This document shows positions 1 to 6,020 of a DNA stretch of 10,100 bases, one piece after another (position 1 is the first letter of the stretch; each line of letters begins with the position of its first letter). Origin of the DNA: Bacilli bacterium. GTDB lineage: Bacteria > Bacillota_I > Bacilli_A > RF39 > UBA660. Where the stretch lies: assembly GCA_900757295.1 (NCBI GenBank), contig CAAENH010000140.1:1-10100 (forward strand). Reading direction: 5' to 3'. The notes below the pieces were generated by a model that was not told where the DNA came from, ran no database searches, and was given only the letters and a program-made list of their open reading frames with translations. The translations under genes were made by a program, and so were the position numbers.

Positions 1-43
1 CAATAAATTTATTTATTAAATTAATAATTTAATTATATGTAAA

Positions 44-72
44 TTGACAATTAAAAAAATATATGTTAGCAT
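44..72 (+). promoter_or_regulatory. Promoter of the HipA-like gene
   Basis: A perfect -35 box TTGACA (44-49) lies 17 bases before TAGCAT (67-72). A TG at 64-65 one base ahead of the -10 makes it an extended -10 (TGTTAGCAT), which can compensate for the weak -10 hexamer. The ribosome binding site AAGGTGG (85-91) and ATG at 99 follow. The first 43 bases of the window show nothing else. Confidence 0.65.
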
Positions 73-98
73 ATTTCTAATTTAAAGGTGGTGGCAAA

Positions 99-899
99 AT
101 GGATTCTTCAATCATAACTAAAAACACACCTATCTATTCTAACATTAAAAAAATATCTATCGATGAAATAAATATAAATGAAACAGCGAATATTTTAAAA
201 AGATGGAACAATTGGGCAAAAATAGATAACAAATTATATTATTTTAAACCTTTTAATTTTAATGAATTAATTGGCGAATATTTATGTAACTTCAATGAAT
301 TAGAATGCGTTCATAATGAAATTGGTCTAAATGAAGCAAGTAACAAACTATATTTACTTACAAAAAACTTTCGTGATGATAATAAATATAGCTATGAATA
401 TGCAAGCTATATTCCTTTAGAAAATTTAAAATCTAAATGTAAAAATGCTATAAATTATAGAGAATTAATTAATAATTTATTAAAGCTTTTTTCTATTGAT
501 ATATTTATGATGCAAAATGATAGAGAGCCAACAATTAATATGATGTTTAAGAAAGATCAAAATGGATGGTATTCATTTGCACCCGCTTATGATTTTTCTG
601 ATAGTTTTTCCAGTCCTCACTATTATTCAACTCCATATTTTTACATTGAATTAAAAAATGAGCCATTATACCAGTTACTGTTCTCTTTAACATTTTATCA
701 TACTAAATATACAATTGAAGAGTTTATAAATTTATACCCTTCTTTTTACAAACTTTTAAAAAACTATTTAGATATTAGTTTAAGCGATATTTTAAGTCAA
801 ATTGAAAAAGATTATTCTTTAAATATTCCGGCAAAAATATTTGAACAATATAACAATTATGAACAAAAAAGTAAAAAAATATTAAAAAGAATTTTATAA
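99..899 (+). CDS. HipA-like (HipA C-terminal-type) kinase-fold protein, solitary
   Basis: The 266-residue product resembles the C-terminal kinase domain of HipA/CtkA-type serine/threonine kinases. A hydrophobic strand with Lys50 (YYFKPF) could be the ATP-binding lysine strand, Glu60 lies in the next helix, and residues 134-147 (DIFMMQNDREPTIN) resemble the catalytic loop, with Asp141 as candidate catalytic residue and Asn147 as candidate metal ligand. APAYDF (161-166) matches the conserved (L/F)APxYD metal-binding motif of HipA. The Asp-to-Asn spacing is one residue longer than in E. coli HipA, and the usual DRH is DRE, so activity is uncertain. The HipA N-terminal subdomain is absent and no HipB-like antitoxin follows; anything before position 1 is unseen. 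The ATG at 99 has the strong ribosome binding site AAAGGTGGTGG. No terminator hairpin is evident before the tRNA promoter. The fold assignment is fairly firm; a toxin role is not supported. Confidence 0.7.
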   Translation: MDSSIITKNTPIYSNIKKISIDEININETANILKRWNNWAKIDNKLYYFKPFNFNELIGEYLCNFNELECVHNEIGLNEASNKLYLLTKNFRDDNKYSYEYASYIPLENLKSKCKNAINYRELINNLLKLFSIDIFMMQNDREPTINMMFKKDQNGWYSFAPAYDFSDSFSSPHYYSTPYFYIELKNEPLYQLLFSLTFYHTKYTIEEFINLYPSFYKLLKNYLDISLSDILSQIEKDYSLNIPAKIFEQYNNYEQKSKKILKRIL

Positions 900-907
900 C
901 ATTTTTA

Positions 908-936
908 TTGTAAAAAAAAAATAATTATGATATTAT
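908..936 (+). promoter_or_regulatory. Promoter of tRNA-Met
   Basis: TTGTAA (908-913), a 17-base spacer and TATTAT (931-936) form a good sigma-A-type promoter. The predicted start of transcription is near 943, about 15 bases before the mature tRNA 5' end, leaving a very short leader for RNase P to remove. Confidence 0.7.
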
Positions 937-940
937 ATTT

Positions 941-957
941 ATGTTGTTAAACAACAT
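941..957. repeat. Perfect 17-bp palindrome abutting the tRNA-Met 5' end
   Basis: ATGTTGTT (941-948), a central A (949) and AACAACAT (950-957) form a perfect inverted repeat. It covers the predicted transcription start and ends exactly at the first base of the mature tRNA (958). In RNA it could fold as a 6-bp stem with a 5-base loop; in DNA it has the geometry of an operator. Its role is unknown. Confidence 0.6.
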
Positions 958-1034
958 GGCGGTGTAGCTCAGCTGGCTAGAGCGTCCGGTTCATACCCGG
1001 AAGGTCGGGGGTTCGATCCCCTCCGCCGCTACCA
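958..1034 (+). tRNA. tRNA-Met (anticodon CAT), elongator type, CCA encoded
   Basis: A full cloverleaf can be drawn: acceptor GGCGGTG (958-964) pairs with CGCCGCT (1024-1030) including a G-T first pair, a D arm GCTC/GAGC, an anticodon stem TCCGG/CCGGA around loop TTCATAC with anticodon CAT at 992-994, and a T arm GGGGG/CCCTC with loop TTCGATC. Discriminator A and encoded CCA occupy 1031-1034. The sequence is nearly that of the Bacillus subtilis elongator tRNA-Met. A paired acceptor end and absence of the three G-C anticodon-stem pairs argue against initiator tRNA; the sequence also differs from known tRNA-Ile2 (lysidine-modified CAT). Confidence 0.97.
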
Positions 1035-1047
1035 AATAGAATTTTAT

Positions 1048-1074
1048 AACTAGTTTTAAGAAACTAGTTTTTTT
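1048..1074 (+). terminator. Rho-independent terminator of tRNA-Met
   Basis: AACTAGTTT (1048-1056), loop TAAG and AAACTAGTT (1061-1069) make a perfect 9-bp stem followed by a T run to 1074. It lies between the tRNA and the convergent TetR gene, which ends at 1095. On the - strand its trailing T run is poor, so it may stop the TetR transcript only partly. Confidence 0.85.
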
Positions 1075-1094
1075 ATGTTTAAATAACTATTTGC

Positions 1095-1634
1095 CTACAA
1101 ACTTAAAGGCGTTCCTGTATTAACTACAAGATTACTAATTTTTTGAACAATGATTTTTGGATCCTCTTTCATTTGCTTTTCAATCCAATCTAAAACAATG
1201 GATACAAAAGCATATTTATAAAAATCAGTTATAAACTTAACATCATCTTCATTTAATTGAGGAGAAATACTTCTTATCTCATCATATATGATTGGATAAA
1301 CTAATCGATATAAATTTCTTCTTAATATTTCAATCGATACAGAATGATAAATATTAATAACAAAAATTTTCTCTTCTTCTATTATTTTAAAAATTGATAA
1401 GAATTTCTCTTGCCAATTTTTAAAATCTTTTTTATCATTTAGAATTTTATCAACTTCTCTTATGCAAATCCATTCTGTTAAATCTTGAATATCTTGGAAA
1501 TGATAGTAAAATGTTTGTCTATTTATATCACAATTATTAGCAATATCATTGATTGTTATTTTATTAAATGGTTTTTCTTTTAGTAAGCTTTTAAATGAAT
1601 AAGCTATTGCTTTCTTTGTAGTTAAACTGCTCAT
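1095..1634 (-). CDS. TetR/AcrR-family transcriptional regulator (DhaS-like, TetR_C_8-type C-terminus)
   Basis: The 179-residue protein has a typical N-terminal TetR DNA-binding domain (about residues 6-52). Residues 26-46 (ITINDIANNC followed by DINRQTFYYHF) are the helix-turn-helix with the signature TFYYHF recognition helix, followed by the helical ligand-binding and dimerisation half. The overall pattern matches the Firmicutes TetR group with the TetR_C_8 domain, which includes DhaS, the dihydroxyacetone kinase activator; no dha genes are nearby, so that function is not implied. It lies 76 bases downstream of ohyA, behind the ohyA terminator, and has its own consensus promoter, so it can be made independently. 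The ATG at 1632-1634 has GGTGA five bases upstream. By position it could control ohyA in response to fatty acids; that is inference, since no shared operator was seen in the two promoter regions. Confidence 0.9.
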   Translation of the reverse strand: MSSLTTKKAIAYSFKSLLKEKPFNKITINDIANNCDINRQTFYYHFQDIQDLTEWICIREVDKILNDKKDFKNWQEKFLSIFKIIEEEKIFVINIYHSVSIEILRRNLYRLVYPIIYDEIRSISPQLNEDDVKFITDFYKYAFVSIVLDWIEKQMKEDPKIIVQKISNLVVNTGTPLSL

Positions 1635-1650
1635 TTATATCACCAGAAAC

Positions 1651-1679
1651 ATTATACTTTATCTCAAGTTTTTTGACAA
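1651..1679 (-). promoter_or_regulatory. Promoter of the TetR gene
   Basis: On the - strand, TTGTCA (1674-1679) is followed by exactly 17 bases and a perfect TATAAT (1651-1656). It begins just past the ohyA terminator, giving the regulator its own transcription start about 10 bases downstream of the -10 and a short leader with GGTGAT as ribosome binding site. Confidence 0.8.
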
Positions 1680-1685
1680 GCATTT

Positions 1686-1712
1686 AAAAATATGAGAATT
1701 ATTCTCATATTT
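1686..1712 (-). terminator. Terminator of ohyA, containing part of its stop codon
   Basis: AAATATGAGAAT (1688-1699) and ATTCTCATATTT (1701-1712) are perfect complements around one base, giving a stem of about 11 bp with a 3-base loop. Reading the - strand, a short run of T (A run 1686-1690) follows. Two bases of the ohyA TAA (1711-1713) lie in the stem. Confidence 0.7.
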
Positions 1713-3504
1713 ATTTAAATAAACCACTTTCTTTTAAAAGTATTTCTAAATCAGTATTTTTTGTTTTCTTTTTAATAATTTTTATCAATTGTTTTTCAGC
1801 AAAAGTTAAAGGAATTTCATCGGCTGATTTTTTATCAATTGCATAATAGCAAGCTTTTAAAAGCTCTCTAACGTCATATTTACTTCCCCAAACTTCAGGA
1901 ACAGCACGATCAACTTTTAATAAAGTGTATACAGCTTCCATACCAGTACGAATTGAATATTCTGTAGTAAAAATTGTATCTCTTGGTGTTTCTGCAAACT
2001 GTCCTATGAATGCAAAGTTTATAGCATTTTTAGGAACTACTAATGGTCTATCACTTTCTTTTCTAGGTTGAAAGAAAGCATTTATATAAGGCATAAAACA
2101 TGTTGTCGTGTTACATTTATTTTCAGCACAGTCTTTAATTTTATCTTTAGGGATCCCAATGTGATATAACCATTCTTCACAAACTTCTTTACCACTACAT
2201 TCTCTCATTGGCTTTTCAACAAAATTACCATTTTTATTTGTATTTAAAGCATATAACCAAATTAATACCGTGTCTTTATCCTGAGATTTAAATTGTGGTT
2301 GACGATTAATAGTCCAAGATAAATACCAATTATCCATACTATCTTTTACAGTAACTATACCACCAGTTGTTACTTTTCCATCTCTTGGATCTCTTTTACA
2401 AATATTAATAATATGTTTAATAATGTCTTCATCTTTAGTTTCTACAGTAGCACTCATCCAGTTAGTTGCTTCTACATCATTACAGAAGTTGTCAGGATTT
2501 CCATATTCATTATCTTCTGCTTGTTTTGCAATATTTTTCCACATATCCCAAGACTCACCGTAACCATTTTTAACTTTTGATAAATCAGGAGCATTGTTTT
2601 GATCACCATAACATGATGTATCAGTACAACAACCGTTAGTAATAAATACCAAATCGTTTTCTGTTAGTTTAATAGTTTCTTCTTTATTATCTTTAACATA
2701 TATAATTTGTTGAGCAACTTTTTTATTTTTACTAGATTTAATTATTACATTTTTTACATCTATACCATAATCAATAACTACATTATGTTTAGTTAAATAA
2801 TTAGTTAATGGTAAAATCATTGATTCATATTGATTATATTTTGTAAATCTTAAAGCTGAAAAATCAGGTAATCCATCTATATGGTGAACATATCTACATA
2901 AATAACGTTTCATTTCTAAAGCTGAAGACCATTTTTGAAACGCAAACATAGTTTGCCAATATAACCAAAAGTTAGTATTCCAAAATGACTCAGGAAGTAC
3001 ATCAGATATTTTCTTATCTTCTAAATCTTTTTCAGGTGTCATAAATAGTTTTGATAAAGCTAAAGCTGAATCCTTATCTAAGTTAAACATTTTATCAGTA
3101 TGAGCATCCTGTCCTTGATTTATAGAAGCTCGACATAATGAATAGTTTGGATCATGTTTGTTTAACCAATAATATTCATCTAAAACAGAAACGTTAGGTG
3201 TTTCTATTGAAGGAACATCTCTAAACATATCCCACATACATTCAAAATGGTTGTCCATTTCACGGCCACCACGCATATAAAAACCTTTTGTAATATCTTT
3301 TTTGCCATCGCATGAGCCACCGGCTAATTCTAATTTTTCTAACAAATGAATATTTTCACCTTTCATTTGTCCATCTCTTAATAAATAAAAAGCAGCAGAC
3401 AAACCAGCTAATCCTGTTCCGATAATATAAGCCTTTTTATTATCAACTCCTTCAGGTTTTTCTGGCTTTGCAAATGCTTCATAATTTCCAGATCCGTAAT
3501 ACAT
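1711..3504 (-). CDS. ohyA: Oleate hydratase (67-kDa myosin-cross-reactive antigen family), FAD-binding
   Basis: The enzyme adds water to the cis-9 double bond of unsaturated fatty acids, turning oleate into 10-hydroxystearate; FAD is structural and not used for net redox. The 597 residues fit the family. Residues 24-38 contain the Rossmann FAD-binding motif GTGLAGLSAA, and residues 78-90 hold the hallmark loop RGGREMDNHFECM. Glu82 and Tyr201 fall at the same numbers as the catalytic pair reported for Staphylococcus aureus OhyA, so it should be active. The lysine-rich C-terminus from about residue 560 resembles the amphipathic membrane-associating tail of the family. The enzyme is generally viewed as protecting gut and skin bacteria from antimicrobial host or dietary fatty acids. 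ATG at 3502-3504 is preceded by AGGAGG eight bases upstream. It has its own promoter and terminator, with a TetR gene next downstream. Confidence 0.96.
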   Translation of the reverse strand: MYYGSGNYEAFAKPEKPEGVDNKKAYIIGTGLAGLSAAFYLLRDGQMKGENIHLLEKLELAGGSCDGKKDITKGFYMRGGREMDNHFECMWDMFRDVPSIETPNVSVLDEYYWLNKHDPNYSLCRASINQGQDAHTDKMFNLDKDSALALSKLFMTPEKDLEDKKISDVLPESFWNTNFWLYWQTMFAFQKWSSALEMKRYLCRYVHHIDGLPDFSALRFTKYNQYESMILPLTNYLTKHNVVIDYGIDVKNVIIKSSKNKKVAQQIIYVKDNKEETIKLTENDLVFITNGCCTDTSCYGDQNNAPDLSKVKNGYGESWDMWKNIAKQAEDNEYGNPDNFCNDVEATNWMSATVETKDEDIIKHIINICKRDPRDGKVTTGGIVTVKDSMDNWYLSWTINRQPQFKSQDKDTVLIWLYALNTNKNGNFVEKPMRECSGKEVCEEWLYHIGIPKDKIKDCAENKCNTTTCFMPYINAFFQPRKESDRPLVVPKNAINFAFIGQFAETPRDTIFTTEYSIRTGMEAVYTLLKVDRAVPEVWGSKYDVRELLKACYYAIDKKSADEIPLTFAEKQLIKIIKKKTKNTDLEILLKESGLFK

Positions 3505-3536
3505 ATTAAATTCCTCCTTCTATGTTTACTCCTTGA

Positions 3537-3564
3537 ATTATACTATTCCTTTACTTTATTACAA
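3537..3564 (-). promoter_or_regulatory. Promoter of ohyA
   Basis: TTGTAA (3559-3564) lies 16 bases before a perfect TATAAT (3537-3542) on the - strand. The leader is about 25 bases and carries an early AAGGAG and the main AGGAGG ribosome binding site. A weak GAAT...ATTC symmetry overlaps the -10 (3535-3548) but is too imperfect to call an operator. Confidence 0.7.
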
Positions 3565-3616
3565 TATATAATTCTGGATTAATGTTTTATATTTAGATCA
3601 TCCTTTTAAAATGCAT

Positions 3617-3639
3617 AATATTTATACATATTAAATATT
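3617..3639. repeat. AT-rich inverted repeat upstream of ohyA
   Basis: AATATTTA (3617-3624) and TAAATATT (3632-3639) are perfect 8-base arms around TACATAT. It lies about 50 bases upstream of the ohyA -35 box and before the neighbouring terminator. It could be a regulator site, but arms made only of A and T arise often by chance in this base composition. Confidence 0.3.
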
Positions 3640-3645
3640 TTGTAC

Positions 3646-3674
3646 AAAAAAAACATTGCTTATACAGCAATGTT
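3646..3674 (-). terminator. Terminator of the 118-residue gene, containing part of its stop codon
   Basis: AACATTGC (3652-3659) and GCAATGTT (3667-3674) form a perfect 8-bp stem with a 7-base loop. On the - strand it is followed by a run of eight T (A run 3646-3653). The first two bases of the TAA stop (3673-3675) are in the stem. Confidence 0.85.
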
Positions 3675-4029
3675 AAATCCATCTTGAAATATAAATTTTT
3701 CTAGTTACGCCTTCTTGATATCTTCTAAAAATCTTAATTATACTATCAATAAAAACTTTTAAAACATTATCCACATTTTTTCTAATTTTAATTTGTAGCA
3801 ATTCATTTTTCATTTCTTTTCGGAAAATATAATCATCTATATATTTATTAATTATAATATCTACACTCTTTGCTCTATTACATTCTTCTGCATTCATAAT
3901 ATCTATACTGCAGATATATTTTCGATAATAATTAACTAGTTGTTCACTAATATAATCACTTTTTAAAAATTCAAAGTTAATAATTTTATTATAATTTGGA
4001 CAATATGTAAGTATATTATTTTTGTTCAT
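3673..4029 (-). CDS. Unrecognised 118-residue protein
   Basis: I do not recognise this gene. The protein is small, rich in Ile, Lys, Asn and Tyr, with no signal peptide or convincing membrane segment. Three cysteines (Cys10 in YCPNYNK, Cys40, Cys50) might be remnants of a metal site but make no standard zinc motif. The C-terminal half (about 65-118) looks like a long basic helical region. It is a convincing gene because it has a perfect-consensus promoter, the ribosome binding site AGGGAG eight bases before ATG 4027-4029, and a strong terminator at its stop codon, so it is transcribed as a single-gene unit. Its leader is about 25-30 bases. It lies where proS or polC is commonly found downstream of rseP in Bacillota, and is unrelated to either. 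Confidence 0.75.
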   Translation of the reverse strand: MNKNNILTYCPNYNKIINFEFLKSDYISEQLVNYYRKYICSIDIMNAEECNRAKSVDIIINKYIDDYIFRKEMKNELLQIKIRKNVDNVLKVFIDSIIKIFRRYQEGVTRKIYISRWI

Positions 4030-4062
4030 TTCAGCTGCTCCCTACTATCATATTCTAAGTAA

Positions 4063-4091
4063 ATTATAGTAAAAAAAAATTGTTTTGTCAA
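4063..4091 (-). promoter_or_regulatory. Perfect-consensus promoter of the 118-residue gene, overlapping the rseP terminator
   Basis: On the - strand, TTGACA (4086-4091), a spacer of exactly 17 bases and TATAAT (4063-4068) match the sigma-A consensus at all twelve positions. The -35 box sits in the centre of the rseP terminator hairpin and overlaps the rseP TGA codon (4088-4090). The spacer includes the nine-T tract that serves the terminator. Confidence 0.88.
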
Positions 4092-4100
4092 AACAATTTT
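4071..4100 (-). terminator. Terminator of the cdsA-rseP operon
   Basis: AAAATTGTTTTG (4076-4087) and CAAAACAATTTT (4089-4100) are perfect complements around one base, giving about an 11-bp stem with a 3-base loop. On the - strand the hairpin runs into nine T (A run 4071-4079). The rseP stop codon is in the loop. Confidence 0.85.
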
Positions 4101-5134
4101 ATAATATCTTGCAAGGTTATATAGACCATTAAAAGCATTAGCAAAATAAAGCCAACAGTATGAAACATATTTTCAACTTTTGCATTTACTGGACTGCCTT
4201 TTATTTTTTCAATAATTAAGAATAATATTCTTCCTCCATCAAAAGCTGGGAAAGGTAAAACATTTATAAATCCTAAATTAATACTTAAGAATGCAATTAA
4301 ATAAATGATTTGTTGTATTCCTGCAGTAATACTTTGACCAACTACTCCATAGATTCCAACAGGTCCTGATAAAGCATTAATTCCTAAATGACCAGTAAAT
4401 AGATTAACAATTACAACTGCCATAGAATTTATTACAGAGCCAAATTTCAATACTGAATATTTTATTGCTGGAATAAAGCCATATTCTTTTTTAGTATCTA
4501 CTTGTATTCCAAATACTTTTCTTTCTTGATTATCAACTGTTTCTTTTTTAGGTTTAACTTTATATTCTTTTATATCTCCATTTACTTTTTTTACTTTAAA
4601 TGTATAATAATCATTTTTAGTTTTTAAATTTAATAATATTTGAGCTTTGTCCCAAGTTCTTACTTTTTTATTATTAATAGCAAGTATTGTATCGCCTTTT
4701 TCTATACCAGCTTGAGCAATAGGATAACCTTTTGCAACTTCCCCAACAACTGGCTTAAGTGCAGAAGAACCCCATATTAATGCTGAAACAAATAATAAAA
4801 CAAATGCAAGTAAAAAATTAAATGTAACTCCTGCAACTAAGATTAAGAATCTTTGAAATCCTGTTTTATTGCACATGAATTTATCTTTTGGTATTTCTTT
4901 ATCATCTTCAGATACTTCACCAGCCATTTGAACATATCCACCTATTGGTAAAGCACGTATTGAATATTGAATATTATCTTTGCCAATTTTTTTTAAAATA
5001 ATTGGACCCATACCGATTGAAAATTCATAAATATGTACTCCGCTTTTTTTAGCAAATATAAAATGGCCAAATTCATGAATTAAAACTAGTAAACCTAAAA
5101 TGAATATTAAAACTAATAATGTAATAAACCACAT
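4088..5134 (-). CDS. rseP: RseP/RasP-type site-2 zinc metalloprotease
   Basis: This 348-residue intramembrane protease is predicted to cleave membrane-embedded substrates such as anti-sigma factors and leftover signal peptides. The first membrane segment carries the zinc site HEFGH (residues 20-24; His20, Glu21, His24). A second hydrophobic segment is near 92-120, a PDZ domain at about 124-200, and the C-terminal membrane part contains NVLPFPAFDGG (291-301), the third-ligand motif with Asp299; Phe replaces the usual Leu in LDG. Length and order are typical of the RasP/RseP family. The start ATG (5132-5134) is 11 bases after cdsA, and the cdsA TAG stop is part of its ribosome binding site TAGGAG, so the two are likely translationally coupled. 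The gene ends in TGA inside a terminator. Confidence 0.96.
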   Translation of the reverse strand: MWFITLLVLIFILGLLVLIHEFGHFIFAKKSGVHIYEFSIGMGPIILKKIGKDNIQYSIRALPIGGYVQMAGEVSEDDKEIPKDKFMCNKTGFQRFLILVAGVTFNFLLAFVLLFVSALIWGSSALKPVVGEVAKGYPIAQAGIEKGDTILAINNKKVRTWDKAQILLNLKTKNDYYTFKVKKVNGDIKEYKVKPKKETVDNQERKVFGIQVDTKKEYGFIPAIKYSVLKFGSVINSMAVVIVNLFTGHLGINALSGPVGIYGVVGQSITAGIQQIIYLIAFLSINLGFINVLPFPAFDGGRILFLIIEKIKGSPVNAKVENMFHTVGFILLMLLMVYITLQDIIKLF

Positions 5135-5145
5135 ATTATCATCTC

Positions 5146-5946
5146 CTAAATATAAATAAATATTATTAAATAAGTTATAACTACAAATATTAGACTATCA
5201 AACCTATCTAATACTCCACCATGTCCTGGAATCATGTTAGAGAAATCTTTAATTTTAGCTTCTCTTTTAATTTTACTGAATACTAAATCTCCAATTTGGC
5301 CCATTACAGATAGTAGCAAAACAACTAATATTATTTTTAGTAATCCAACTTGAGGATTTAAAATGTTGATATAAAACATGACAGCTACAAATGTTCCAAC
5401 AATGCAACCACAGATACTTCCTTCCCAAGTTTTATTAGGAGAAACACTTGGAATTAATTTATGTTTACCTATTAATTTACCAAATATTAATGCAAATGCA
5501 TCATTTAACGTAGTAATCAGTAGTAAAAATACTAAATATAAAACATTGTAATTAACTAACACAATTAGTGAGTTAAAAAATATTCCTAAAACTAATGTCC
5601 ATCCCATTAAATAAAAGGCATCTTTAGTTGTATATCTATTTGTATCTTTAAAAAAGATAGTTGGTATAAGTAAAGTTAAACTTATTAAACCTAAAGCTTT
5701 ATATGACAATCCTAAATTTAATAAATAATCATTATGAGATAAGAATATTAATAATAATAAACATCCTATTCCAACTACTTTAATTAAGCTAGGTAAATCT
5801 TTTTCTTTTTTTCTTAAATCTATTACTTCTTTAAAAGCTAGAGCACTTACTATTCCAACTGTAATACTAAATGGTATTCCTCCTATTATTATTAATGGAA
5901 CAAAGATTGCAATTAATACTATTGCACTTATAATTCTTGTTTTCAT
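5146..5946 (-). CDS. cdsA: Phosphatidate cytidylyltransferase (CDP-diglyceride synthase)
   Basis: CdsA converts CTP and phosphatidate to CDP-diacylglycerol and pyrophosphate, the branch point to phosphatidylglycerol and other phospholipids, in the cytoplasmic membrane. The 266-residue protein is mostly hydrophobic, with about seven or eight membrane segments. Residues 169-176 include SPNKTWEG, and residues 224-250 form the family signature, with Lys227-Arg228, Lys233-Asp234, His242-Gly-Gly and Asp247-Arg-Phe-Asp250 all present. I start it at ATG 5944-5946, which has GGAGG five bases upstream; an in-frame TTG at 5956-5958 would add four residues but places the ribosome binding site inside the coding region. 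It heads the cdsA-rseP operon. In most Bacillota uppS precedes it and dxr separates it from rseP; neither is here. Confidence 0.96.
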   Translation of the reverse strand: MKTRIISAIVLIAIFVPLIIIGGIPFSITVGIVSALAFKEVIDLRKKEKDLPSLIKVVGIGCLLLLIFLSHNDYLLNLGLSYKALGLISLTLLIPTIFFKDTNRYTTKDAFYLMGWTLVLGIFFNSLIVLVNYNVLYLVFLLLITTLNDAFALIFGKLIGKHKLIPSVSPNKTWEGSICGCIVGTFVAVMFYINILNPQVGLLKIILVVLLLSVMGQIGDLVFSKIKREAKIKDFSNMIPGHGGVLDRFDSLIFVVITYLIIFIYI

Positions 5947-5974
5947 TATTTCCTCCAACCTATCTTCTATTAAA

Positions 5975-6004
5975 AGTATACTCTTGATAGTAAAAAAAAG
6001 TCAA
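5975..6004 (-). promoter_or_regulatory. Promoter of cdsA-rseP
   Basis: TTGACT (5999-6004), an 18-base spacer and TATACT (5975-5980) on the - strand. The T-rich stretch (5992-5999) after the -35 also follows the end of the peptidase gene (stop at 6021), but no solid hairpin precedes it, so some peptidase transcripts may read into cdsA. Confidence 0.6.
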
Positions 6005-6020
6005 ATAAAATGTACTATAT

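Noticed and set aside
3535..3548. Operator-like symmetry over the ohyA -10 box
   Set aside because: Only the outer four bases of each side are complementary; the inner part mismatches and no second copy occurs near the TetR promoter.
4088..4090. UGA read as tryptophan (mollicute code)
   Set aside because: The rseP TGA is inside the operon's terminator at the normal family length, and tryptophans in these proteins are coded by TGG.
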